A stretch of 64,000 bases of DNA from Casuarina equisetifolia (taxonomy: Eukaryota > Streptophyta > Magnoliopsida > Fagales > Casuarinaceae), in contig CM052361.1 of NCBI GenBank assembly GCA_028551475.1, positions 1,681,501-1,745,500 on the forward strand. Reading direction: 5' to 3'. Shown one piece after another: positions 49,514 through 62,100 of the stretch (position 1 is the first letter of the stretch; every line of letters starts with the position of its first letter). The translations under genes were made by a program, and so were the position numbers. The notes beneath the pieces are model-generated. The model did no database searches. It had not been told where the DNA came from and saw only the letters and a program-made list of their open reading frames with translations.

Positions 49514-50821
49514 ATGTCCAAAGGAGAAAAGAAGTTGAAGGTGAAGAAGAAAGAACGAGTTTGTGCTCAAATGATGCTCGGTAGTAAGAAACGGCTTCTT
49601 TCGAGGGGCTCCGGAGTTTGCATTGGCACTAATTCTCGCAGTTCGGCACCATTAATGGTGGGAATGCGTGAAGCCAGAGGCAGAGCTGGTCCACGCTCCA
49701 ACGCAGTACCTTCGTGTGTGGGCAGGATCGGTAGTTCTTCAGGTGATCAACCTCAGGATGCAGATTATTCCGTTGCCCCGCTGAGTGACGAGCTAGAGAC
49801 TCTGATCGTGGCGAGGTTTCCCAGATCAGAATACTGGAAGTTTTCTCTTATGAGCAAAAGATTTTCTAATCTCGTGAAGAGTGAAGAGTTGTATAAGATC
49901 AGGAGAGCAGTCGGGTCCAAAGAACCCTCTGTTTTCATGTTCGTTACTGGAGAGACTACTTGGCGGGCGTTCGACAGGCAATTCAGGACTTGCCGGAGGC
50001 TTCCAATCCTGCCGGCCGACGCCTGTTTTGAGTTAGCGGATAAGGAGACGGTTTGTGCCGGAACCCATCTGATTGTCTCAGGCAAAGAGATGGACGGAAT
50101 CTCCCTTTGGAGGTATGAATTAGTTGCAAACGAATGGATCAAGGGTCCTTCTATGATCAATCCAAGGTGTTTGTTCGCATCGGCCACCTGCGGAGACTCT
50201 GCTTTTGTCGCCGGGGGCATGGAGACAGGGACAGAGAACGAAGAACAAATCCTGAGCTCAGCCGAGAAGTATGACCCAGAAACCAAATCCTGGGAACCTC
50301 TTCCACAGATGCGCCAGAGGAGGAAGCTCTGCTCCGGTTGTTTCATGGACAACAAGTTTTATGTCATCGGAGGGGTGGACGAGGCCGGAAACGGTCTAAC
50401 TTGTGGAGAAGCATTCGATGAGCAGCAAAACACATGGGAATTCATCCCCAGCATGTTGAAAGATACTCTGATCTCGACCACACAGTCTCCGCCTCTTGTT
50501 GCAGTCGCCAACAACGAGCTCTACTCGCTCGAATCCTCCTCGAACGAGCTGAAGTTGTACCTGAAGAAGAGCAATTCATGGAAGAACTTAGGACCAGCCC
50601 CTATACGAGCTGGTTGTCACAGAGGGTGGGGAATAGCGTTCAAGTCTCTGGGTGACGAGCTTCTCGTCATCGGAGCATCGGCAACCGCTCACGGCCGGAG
50701 CATGGCTGTTTACACCTGCCGCCCTGATCCACTGGCGGATAGGTTGCAGTGGAGGGCTCTTGACTGTGGCGCTAACCAGCTAAGTGGCTTTATCTGGAAT
50801 TGCTCTGTCATGATGGCCTGA
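49514..50821 (+). CDS. TML: F-box/kelch-repeat protein, TML/HOLT type (miR2111 target)
   Basis: A single coding exon, 435 residues. The first 75 residues are basic (MSKGEKKLKVKKKERVCAQM), possibly a nuclear signal. A divergent F-box follows at about 88-131 (PLSDELETLIVARFPRSEYW, then SLMSKRFSNLVKSEELYKIR), then kelch repeats to about 345, with diagnostic pairs such as AFVAGGMETG and FYVIGGVDEAGN, each followed by W-x-x-L/I-P-x-M motifs (SWEPLPQMRQRRKLC; TWEFIPSMLKDTL). It would serve as the substrate-recognition part of an SCF ubiquitin ligase. In legumes the homologue TOO MUCH LOVE suppresses nodulation in the root; in Arabidopsis the homologue At3g27150 (HOLT) affects lateral roots; both are controlled by shoot-derived miR2111. 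The target site for that miRNA is present between the basic region and the F-box. The start is the first ATG after the leader acceptor. Confidence 0.9.
   Translation: MSKGEKKLKVKKKERVCAQMMLGSKKRLLSRGSGVCIGTNSRSSAPLMVGMREARGRAGPRSNAVPSCVGRIGSSSGDQPQDADYSVAPLSDELETLIVARFPRSEYWKFSLMSKRFSNLVKSEELYKIRRAVGSKEPSVFMFVTGETTWRAFDRQFRTCRRLPILPADACFELADKETVCAGTHLIVSGKEMDGISLWRYELVANEWIKGPSMINPRCLFASATCGDSAFVAGGMETGTENEEQILSSAEKYDPETKSWEPLPQMRQRRKLCSGCFMDNKFYVIGGVDEAGNGLTCGEAFDEQQNTWEFIPSMLKDTLISTTQSPPLVAVANNELYSLESSSNELKLYLKKSNSWKNLGPAPIRAGCHRGWGIAFKSLGDELLVIGASATAHGRSMAVYTCRPDPLADRLQWRALDCGANQLSGFIWNCSVMMA
49747..49767 (+). promoter_or_regulatory. miR2111 target site in the TML coding sequence
   Basis: The 21 bases pair with miR2111-5p as I remember it (UAAUCUGCAUCCUGAGGUUUA minus its last base is the relevant core) at 20 of 21 positions; the one mismatch is opposite miRNA base 20, where plants tolerate it. 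The site encodes QPQDADY (residues 79-85). Slicing is expected between 49757 and 49758. Confidence 0.85.
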
Positions 50822-51560
50822 AGCTCAAATTTGGATTTGAAAACAGTCTCTTTATCACAGTTTCCTTTTTCCTTTTTTTTTTTTTTGGAATCCAAGGGGT
50901 TGCAGTTCCAAAAGCTCAACAGGGTTTGCTGTCATTTTCTATTGGATTCCATTGGTGTGTGTGTCTGGTGTCCCACCAAACTTGTAATGATAATGACATA
51001 AGGTGAATTGTCAAAGCTTTCTGATTTTCTGTTTCGCTTGTATCTGCAGTGTTGAATCTTCCATCCCTTAAAGTGATGCATTATAAGAAGTTTTTCAAGT
51101 AGTTGTAATGCCAGTCTTCTTTACTTTAACAGTGTTTACTCAAACACTAATTCTAATTCCACTGGCAAATATATCTTGTTCTGGGGCACCCATTAAAGAA
51201 GAACAAACTATATCACCTCCCCATTATGGAATCAAAATTGATAATCTTGTGTTTACTGTTTGTCATTTGGTAAGCTGAGAAATGACGAAAGAGAGGAGAG
51301 GAAGGAAAATTTCCAACAATTCTCCAATATTACAAGTCTCAATAGTGATAGATATTACATTCTTGTGAACTGATTCTAATGTACTAAGATTTGAAGAGTG
51401 CAAAAGAACAAAACCAGAAGAAAGAAAAACTAGTCAAAACGGGGTAAAATAGAAACGGTTCTCAATTCTAAAGATCTGTGTTATCCTAGAAGGATACATT
51501 CTTAAAAGATAAAGAGTGCTAAGCCTGCAAAGTAATGAAAATTCCCTTTAGCCACCACAC
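50822..51560. other. Convergent 3' ends of the TML and RPL17 genes
   Basis: The 3' UTR of the kelch gene probably reaches about 51150; RPL17 transcripts end in the remainder from the other strand. No further gene seen. Confidence 0.5.
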
Positions 51561-53864
<2,304 letters not shown>

Positions 53865-53927
53865 TTTGGTGGATTTGAGGACCGTGCTTTCTGGGACAAA
53901 GAGCGCTCTGTTTAGCGCAGTGGAGTG

Positions 53928-53952
53928 AAACCCTAGCCGGGATATAGGGTTT
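53928..53952. promoter_or_regulatory. Inverted pair of telo-boxes upstream of RPL17
   Basis: AAACCCTA at 53928-53935 and its reverse complement TAGGGTTT at 53945-53952 form a palindrome with a nine-base centre, 65-90 bases before the RPL17 start codon, within the leader or core promoter. A site II-like TGGGCT follows at 53988-53993. Telo-boxes with site II elements are the known signature of plant ribosomal-protein promoters. Confidence 0.75.
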
Positions 53953-54039
53953 AGGCTTTGAGCTAGAGCCAACCCGGATTCGTGAGCTGGGCTTGTCACT
54001 TGGACCCATTGCTTAGGTTAATGGGTCGGATCCGGTTTG

Positions 54040-55320
54040 AAAGAATTTATAGTTAAAGAAAACTCATAACTTTTTTGTATACTTTTTCCATGTTAAATAT
54101 GAATTCAAAAGAAAAATTAATTCACTGGTAATATTATCAGCTCCTCGTTGTATGAATTTATTCCTTTTTTTGTGTATTTACTATACCATTATATTTTTCT
54201 TTAACATTTTATGCTGCTAGAAAAATATGTTGATCCTTATAATAGATGAGTTTTATTCCACTTAATGAATTTGATAATCTTTTTATGTTTACAAAAAAAT
54301 ATAAAGGTATAATGTTGGAGGTTTTGCTTTGTAGTTTGTCATAATTTTAGAATTGGATTAGAAGCCAATAACAAAAAGACCATAAAATATTTTTTTAAAA
54401 GAAAATAATGATAAAACATAACCCTATTTAACCAAATTCTTTGTTTAAAGTATATTATTTTTGTCTTTAAAATAACCAAATTTCATTCCTTATAGTAAAT
54501 TTTTAAGAAAAAGAGAGAAAGGTTAATATATTAATAAATATAAAATAAAAACTATTTTTAACATTTTATTTCATTATGGGCCTAAAATTATTACAATGAC
54601 TTGGTTTTTTAGTGCTGCGGTGAAATCACAAAAGCCTTATATTTGAACACAATTTTTAATACCATATTAAAAATGGTTTTATTTTCTTTTTTAAACTTAA
54701 TTATTGAGAAAATAGCACTTAAACATATGTAACAATACAGATTAAAATATTGATAATATGGATGACAAAAATGTTAACAATTTTATTTTAAAGTAGGATT
54801 TATTTGATAACAAATGCAAAAAATAAATATACCTTAACAAAAATAAGGAAGGTCATATGAAAAACAACATTTTTATTTAGAAATAGTAGATTCTCTCATA
54901 TTATTATTTTGTTGAGAATTTTAAATTTTATTTTTATATTCATATATAAATTTTATAATGTTGAAATATATTCTTGAATTTTTGTATTTGTTTAAAAAAT
55001 TAAAATTTGAGAACATTTTTTACAGCAATTTCACACTTCAAGTACCTGGGTCGGTCTGACATATGGGTCGGATGCAAGGCCAAACCCGACTCGTTAACAT
55101 ACGGGACAAAGGTTTTTGTCCCCTTTTCCCACTCGAATGCACGTTTATACGGAGTTTGGCTTCTCGGAAATCAGGAAAGAAAGAGAGTAAATCCACGAAG
55201 GAAAGTCTACTCGCTCTTCGGACTCCCGTGGAGGGAAGCAGAACCAAAGAGTAAGAATTCTGTTCTCTTGTTTTCTCAGTCTGGCTTTCTCCTCTTTTAA
55301 ATTCCCTTCACGCTCGGAGT
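54040..55320. other. Spacer between the divergent RPL17 and SWP73 genes
   Basis: From 54040 to 55020 it is very AT-rich without recognisable features. From about 55030 composition changes abruptly to balanced and contains the promoter and leader of the SWP73 gene. No other gene seen. Confidence 0.5.
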
Positions 55321-55771
55321 TCGTCCCTATTTGATTTCATTTCCACCGCTTTCCAATCTGTTTCTGAAATTTCTCGTGCTCTCAAAACCTGGGTCTCCCT
55401 CGAAGTTTCCTATTTTTGTATCCCTGTGAGTTTGGAGCACGTTTCTCAAAAACTCGGTGTGGGTGTGCCTGCGATTAGGGTTTTCTGAAAGCTACCTTGG
55501 TCTGTGCATCTACACGAAATTAGGGCTTTTCAGGGTTTTGGATGCTTATACTGTTGGTCTGTGCTTTGCATTATCTGTTCAACGTTGGGATTGTGAGGGA
55601 CTTTTATCCTTCTCGCGTCGCTGGTTTGGAGGGGGGTTTTGAAATTAGCCGAGGCTTGTTTTTCTCAGTGGGGCTTACGTTTGGTTCAAGTCATTTGAGG
55701 CTATGAATAGTGAAAGTTAGGAGCTTGCTGTTTTTAGATCTTTGTGGTTGGACTAAATATATCGGATAGCG

Positions 55772-57595
55772 ATGTCTGTGAACAATAACAACCCTCCGAA
55801 GAGCCTTGGAGCTTCTTCTTCGCCCTTTGGCAATGCTGGAATGCCCACAAACCCTTCGTTTTCACAATCGCAAGCTCAGGCGCAACTCGGGGCTGCTTTT
55901 CAAAGTCAGTATCAGCTTTCCCAAGCGCAGGCTATTGCACAGGCGCAGTCGAAAGCTGTAGCCCATGCTCAAGCTCAAGCACAAGCAGCACATGCACAGG
56001 CTCAAGCCCAAGCGGCTCATGCCCAATTCCAAGCTCAGTTACAAGCTCAGGGGCTGTCGCTCAACCAGAGCCATGCGTCCGGCATTACTAATCTGGGGAC
56101 GTCTTCACCTTCCATGTCAACGCCTGGTAGTTTGAGTGCTAAGCGGATGCTCCAAAAACCTCCAATCCGCCCTCTTCTTGGTTCTCCTATGAATACAGTT
56201 TCGCCGCTGAAAGCAATGGAACTGTCTGCTGCTGCTCGGAGAAAGAAGCAGAAGCTTCCCGAGAAGCAACTGCAGGACAAAGTGGCTGCGATTCTGCCTG
56301 AGTCTGCGCTGTATACCCAGCTTCTTGAGTTTGAGGCTCGTGTCGATGCTGCTCTAGCAAGAAAGAAGGTTGACATTCAAGAGGCCCTTAAAAACCCACC
56401 TTGTGTGCAGAAAACGCTTCGAATCTATGTTTTCAACACTTTCGCAAATCAGATTCGCACCATTCCAAAGAAGCCAAATGCTGACCCCCCTACTTGGACG
56501 CTGAAGATAGTTGGGAGGATATTAGAAGATGGGGTGGATCCTGATCAGCCTGGTGTGGTCCAAAAGTCAAACCCATTGTACCCAAAGTTCTCATCTTTCT
56601 TCAAGAGAGTGACCATTTCCTTGGACCAGAGACTATATCCTGAAAATCCTATGATTATTTGGGAAAATGCTCGATCTCCTGCACCTCATGAGGGCTTTGA
56701 GGTGAAGAGAAAGGGGGATAAAGAGTTTACCGTGAACATACGGTTGGAAATGAACTATGTGCCTGAGAAGTTCAAGCTCTCACCAGCTTTGATGGAGGTT
56801 CTTGGTATTGAGGTTGATACCCGACCGAGAATCATAGCTGCAATCTGGCATTATGTAAAGGCTAGAAAGTTGCAGAACTCGAATGACCCCTCTTACTTTA
56901 ATTGTGATCCACCTCTTCAAAGAGTTTTTGGGGAAGAAAGGATGAAATTCACCATGGTTTCTCAGAGGATATCTCAACATTTGTTTCCTCCACAGCCCAT
57001 ACATTTAGAGCATAAGATCAAGCTTACAGGGACTAGTCCTTCGGGAACTGCATGTTATGATGTGTTGGTTGATGTGCCTTTTCCAATTCAGAGAGAATTG
57101 TCTGCTCTATTGGCCAATGCAGAGAAGAACAAAGAGATTGACACCTGTGATGAAGCAATATGTACTGCTATAAGGAAAATTCATGAGCACCGTAGGAGGC
57201 GTGCATTCTTTCTTGGGTTCAGTCAATCTCCAGTGGAATTCATCAATGCACTGATTGAATCTCAAAGCAGGGATTTAAAACTTGTAGCTGGAGAAGCAAG
57301 TCGCAATGCAGAAAAAGAACGCCGCTCAGATTTCTTCAACCAACCATGGTAAGCAAATCCAAATTGATCTTGCTTTTGTTGGTTGTGAACGCTTGTGCAT
57401 CATTTTAGGTTCAAGTTTATTTAACGTTAGTTTAGCTTTGATCCTATTTCCTCATAGTCGATTACACAATCTCGTATGTGATCAAGTACACTTATTCTTC
57501 TCGTGTTTGCTAAATCTGACAGGGTCGAAGATGCAGTTATCCGTTATTTGAATCGCAAGCCTGTTGCAGGAAGTGATGCTCCAGGAAGCACATGA
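55772..57595 (+). CDS. SWP73B: SWI/SNF chromatin-remodelling subunit SWP73/BAF60 (SWIB domain)
   Basis: Two exons, 55772-57348 and 57523-57595; 549 residues. The split Trp codon TG|G gives [17 protein letters not shown], the family C-terminus. The N-terminal 100 residues are low complexity, dominated by Gln-Ala repeats ([20 protein letters not shown]). Next come [13 protein letters not shown], a helical region ([20 protein letters not shown]), the conserved [14 protein letters not shown] and [13 protein letters not shown] stretches, and the SWIB domain at about 334-410 ([20 protein letters not shown], then [11 protein letters not shown]). It is an accessory core subunit of BAF-type remodelling complexes in the nucleus. 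Arabidopsis SWP73B is At5g14170, next to the lipase gene At5g14180, and both occur in this window. The start is the first ATG after a long leader. Slightly longer than the Arabidopsis protein, mostly in the Gln/Ala region. Confidence 0.93.
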
Positions 57596-57599
57596 GGAG

Positions 57600-58730
57600 A
57601 TTTCTTAGCTGTTGCAGGCATTTGCGCAGCAGCTGAAAATCGTTCCAACTTTGGTAATTGGAGAAGCATCACAAATAGATTGCTCTACTGTTAGTTGGGG
57701 TAGGGGATGCATGCTTGTAAAAAGATTGACGATATGCTCCACAGCTTATTTTTTGCACTAATTTTCTTGTTATGCTGCTGTTTAGGCTTGATGACCAAAT
57801 ATGAATCTAGAAAAGGATGTATTCTTTGCTGCTTTTGACTTCCTGTTTTGGTTATTTATGCCATCAATGACAAGAGGGGCATTGGTAACGCACAGATCTG
57901 TTTGATTCTTTACTAGTTTCTGATGTGGACATTGTGTGGAAATTGTGTTGGGACTAAGTGAGCCAAGTTTAGGATTAATATTTGATAGTAGATTTGAGTG
58001 TTTTGTGAATAAAAGTGAGGAAGGAAAGAAAAGGCTGAAATGGCAACTTGGGTGAAAATTGAAAGATGAATGTTTGGCAAAAGGCTCCAAGAGGGTAAGT
58101 TATTGGTCAAGAGGTGTTTCACCTCCAATTTGGGAAAAAATTTGGATAAAGAAAATAAGTTGAACAAAAAATTCAAATTTTTTAATTTCATTCTAGACTG
58201 AAAATAAATGAAAATATCTACCCTATAAATAGGAAGATTAAGACTTAACAATTAAGAAGCACATTAAATATGAGAGAATTTCTTAGCACTTAATAATTAA
58301 GGAACACATTAAGTATGAGAGAATTTCTAATACTTAACAATTAATGGACATATCAAATATAAGAAAATCAAGAGATGTTCTTTAATTGTGAGTTTATTGG
58401 ACTCCTTGGATCATATCGTGATCCAATCTTAGGTTTTAACAACATATGATGAATTGTTAGCTTGAGGGGAGCTTATGCTTGAGTCATTCAACTCTCCCAC
58501 CTTGGTGGTTGAAATTTGAGTTAACTTGGATGCACCCATGTTAGAAGAAAAGTTTGTAGGAACCTTGTGAAAATGTTGTATATTTTAATTGTTTTGTCTA
58601 TAACTTCAAAGGTCTCAACAATATTATCATAGATGAACAATTTCTTGAGAATTGGTGTCTCAAATTCAAAAGTGTTTTTTCGGTTTTAAAAAAAAAAATG
58701 TTTCATCCAAAAGGTAAATCAAATATGTTT
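57600..58730. other. 3' flank of SWP73 and intergenic repeats
   Basis: The 3' UTR probably extends to about 57800. Beyond are AT-rich DNA, the 45-bp triple repeat at 58243-58375 and nothing recognisable up to the tRNA gene. Confidence 0.5.
58243..58375. repeat. 45-bp tandem repeat, three units
   Basis: Units start at 58243, 58288 and 58332, each ACTTAAYAATTAA followed by a CACATTAARTATGAGAGAAT-like block; the third is the most diverged. Non-coding. Confidence 0.8.
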
Positions 58731-58732
58731 CG

Positions 58733-58804
58733 GGGGCATTCCGAGAATCGAACTCGGGACCTCTCGCACCCAAAGCGAGAATCATACCACTAGACCAAAT
58801 GCCC
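58733..58804 (-). tRNA. tRNA-Pro (anticodon TGG)
   Basis: Read on the minus strand, the 72 bases fold as a complete tRNA. The acceptor arm GGGCATT pairs with AATGCCC, with C as discriminator; the D arm contains TGGTCTAGTGGTATGA (A box); the anticodon stem is TCTCGC/GCGAGA with loop TTTGGGT and hence anticodon TGG; the T arm contains GGTTCGAATC-like B-box sequence (GAGTTCGATTCTC). No intron. CCA is not encoded, as usual for nuclear genes. A T-rich run follows downstream on the minus strand and would serve as Pol III terminator. Confidence 0.96.
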
Positions 58805-59168
58805 TCGAGTGGTCTAAAACTGTCTTGAACTTTTTTTCATATAAGTACATAAACTTCTTTTCATTTTCTCCTTAAAATATTGTAACAAAATAAATCGTTA
58901 TTCCTGTTGATTTTTTTTTTTTTTTATAAATTATACTCTCTCACAAGGGATTAATCAAGGAGTTTGTGAATTTATGTAAAGATTTTTCTGGAAAAAGAAA
59001 TCAAACGATCTTAATCTCTTGTGGCTACATCGTAATTTATGAAGTGTAAGACCTCCGCTCGAGTCATTTGGGAAGCGAGAAACCGCAGAAGTGGCGGGAA
59101 ACGGGGAGGCGAAGCAGATTTCATCTTCACCTCCACCGACCTTCGAGAGCGAGCGAGAGAGAGCGACG

Positions 59169-62100
59169 ATGGAGGAACAACAAGGATCGGAACCAAAAGA
59201 GACGTGCTGGAGGCAGCAAGTGGATCAGAACCTGAAGCGGCTCCATTCTCTCCACTTCGGTGCCGAGCTCGCGCTCGAGCGGGGCGACCCTTCGGCGGCT
59301 CGGATCCTCGGCCTGCGCCTCCTCGGCTTCCTCGACTCCCAGTCTGTCTCCGACGTGGACAAGACCTTTATTTATCCCATCCGCCGAGAAGCAGCAGCGA
59401 AGGTCGACGCTGCTCGCCGTTCCCTCGCTCCGGAGTCCGATCGGTAAGAGCTGTTCTCGTCGGCCAGGATTAGCTTGATTAATCGAACGTGATCGATCTC
59501 CCGATGTTTATGTATATGCAAAATGTGATTAAAGCTTGGTTTACTTCAGTACCTTTTTGTCTTTTCACTTGGTGTTTAAGCTTAGTATTGGACGCGCTAA
59601 GCTCTTCAAGCGTGGATTTACTTGGATAATGCTGTGATTTGAGCCACAATTTCTCAGAAGCTAGACTCGTGTTCTTTTTTTTTTTTTTGAGGAATTTAAT
59701 TTTCTTATTGGATAAATGTATGCTGGGAACCGAGAAATTAGGTTCGGATTGAATGCGAAAAGGGTTGGATTTGAAGCTTGTCTAACCTAGAAAGCGTTGT
59801 AGGGAATTTATTCTGAAGTATGTGCAGTTGGTAGGTCTTTTGTTTACGAGTCGACTTTGAATGGGGGAATTCGGTATTGACATTTCGGCGATTAATGTTT
59901 TGATGTCGTGTTAGATACTATTCTACTTTCTTTTTATAGTTGTGATAATTTTATCTGCTGTCTTTATTCAGCCAAGCATTTGAGCAAGCAAAGAAAACTC
60001 CAGGTAGTGTTTTTGGGATGGGGGGGGAGATTGACGTTGAGAAGATTAAGCAGTCAAAGTATTTCCGACCTTTTCTTCAGCAGGCTAATGGAAAAGAATC
60101 GAGTGACTTGGTATTGTTGTATTACTGGTTGCTTTGTTTTGTTTTTATGCTGATTATGGACTAAAGCAGTTAGGGGAGCAACATTTTTCTTAAATTACTT
60201 TCTTCTGTTTGTCTTTTAGAGAGGCCAAATGGAGACGAGGGACAGATTGAGTAGCAAGACTTCAGAAGTCATGAATCAAGCAAAATCGGCATCCGTCATC
60301 ACAAGTGCTAGTAATGACTTATACAAGAGTTTTTTGACCTCCAAAAGGAACAACTCTGATGACTGTATTGTTGTGGAAAAACCTCACTCGTATAACATAC
60401 ATGGAAAAGGTCATGGTGTCTCATCTTCTCCAAAATTTGAACAGGATGAAAGAGCTTACGGAAGTGGTGTAGGGGCAAAACGTGGACGCTTGGAAATTTG
60501 TAGCTCCAGAATGGACAGAGCAAGCTCACCGTCCAGCAATGAAGAAGCTATCCCGGGTGCTGCTGGCAATGGGTTTGTTACTGCTCGAGCAAAACTGGTA
60601 TCCATTTTACTGTAGCAAAAACTTCCCCTGATGTCATTTTTTTTACAACGAAGCCTTGAAAGAGGATTGAGGACCTTGTTGGAAGATGCATAAATCTAAG
60701 GCATTTTGTCTCCCAGTTGGTACACATTGTACATGCTTGATGTTTCCAGTAGATACAGTAGGTTTGACTTCGTAGCCTGTACAGGAAAGTTTGTATAACG
60801 AGATGAGAGTTGAAACTTCAGTTTTGAGTTATGGATAGTTTCTGGATATTGCTAGGGAAATATCCTTGCTACTTTTTGCATATCATCGACCTTCCCTGAA
60901 ACATATATCTTTTTCTCCATTTGTGCCTAGCGTTTATCTCATCTGTGGATACATTGATCATATTCTCTCTTTTTTACAGGAAATGGATGCAAGGCAAAGA
61001 AAGGGGTCGGCAGGATCACCAAGTACTTCTGTGTCACCACAAAGTGATAACAATTTTGCTAATAGAGGCTATGGTGTGAAGTCATATGGTTGTCCACGTC
61101 GTGGAGTACGTGGCGGTTTTGTACCCCCTATCAAATCCAGTGGGAACAATGTGGGGAATGTGACGTCACGAATTGCTGGAAAGTCAGATGATTCTTTAGA
61201 CGACTCTACAAAGAGATGGTAAGTGGTGTAATCACGATACTATAAATGCAGCATATATTTATCCTTGTGTATTCCAACTTCTTCTCAGTTAATCCACACC
61301 GAAGGACCTATCATTGGCATTCTAATCTTTAAATGTGCACCCAAAAAGTGTTTTTTTCAAAAATATTGGAACTAGTTTCTTTCTCATGTTTTTTAAGTTG
61401 ATTGGTGCAAAGTATTTCGAATTTAATTTCTTAGGAGTTACATCTCTTCCTGGACCACCACCCCTTCCCAACCCCAATCTTGGTTTAGAGTAATGAGGAT
61501 GAGATGTCTGCAGCATAAATGATGTGCTAATGAGTTTCTTGTTTGTCTATAGTTTGGAAATGCTATGTGGCCCTGATGGTGAGCTTCCCGAAAAATTAAG
61601 GAATTTGGAGCCTCGTCTAATTGAACATGTTAGTAATGAGATTATGGAGAGGGATCCTAATGTTCATTGGAATGATATTGGTAAACTTTGACTTTCAATC
61701 TTCCTTTCATGTTTCTATTTGATGATAATTTAATTTTCTATCTTTGAACTGGTTCTAATGTGCTCTCATTTCCTGACTATACTGCAGCTGGTTTGGAGCA
61801 TGCTAAAAAATGTGTGACTGAGATGGTCATATGGCCACTATTACGTCCCGACATTTTTAAAGGTTGTCGTTCTCCTGGAAGAGGTCTTCTTCTTTTTGGT
61901 CCACCTGTAAGTGCTGAATTCTCTTAAACAGATGCATTTTGTAAGTGTTAATGTTTTACGATCTATGATTGGCTGTCAACCTGTCATTTTTCAGGGAACA
62001 GGTAAAACAATGATTGGGAAAGCTATAGCTGGAGAGGCAAAAGCAACCTTTTTTTACATATCTGCCAGTTCGTTAACAAGCAAGTGGGTATGGGCTATTC

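Noticed and set aside
59091..59168. Longer FIGL1 N-terminus
   Set aside because: The upstream codon is GTG; the ATG at 59169 gives the expected MEE start.
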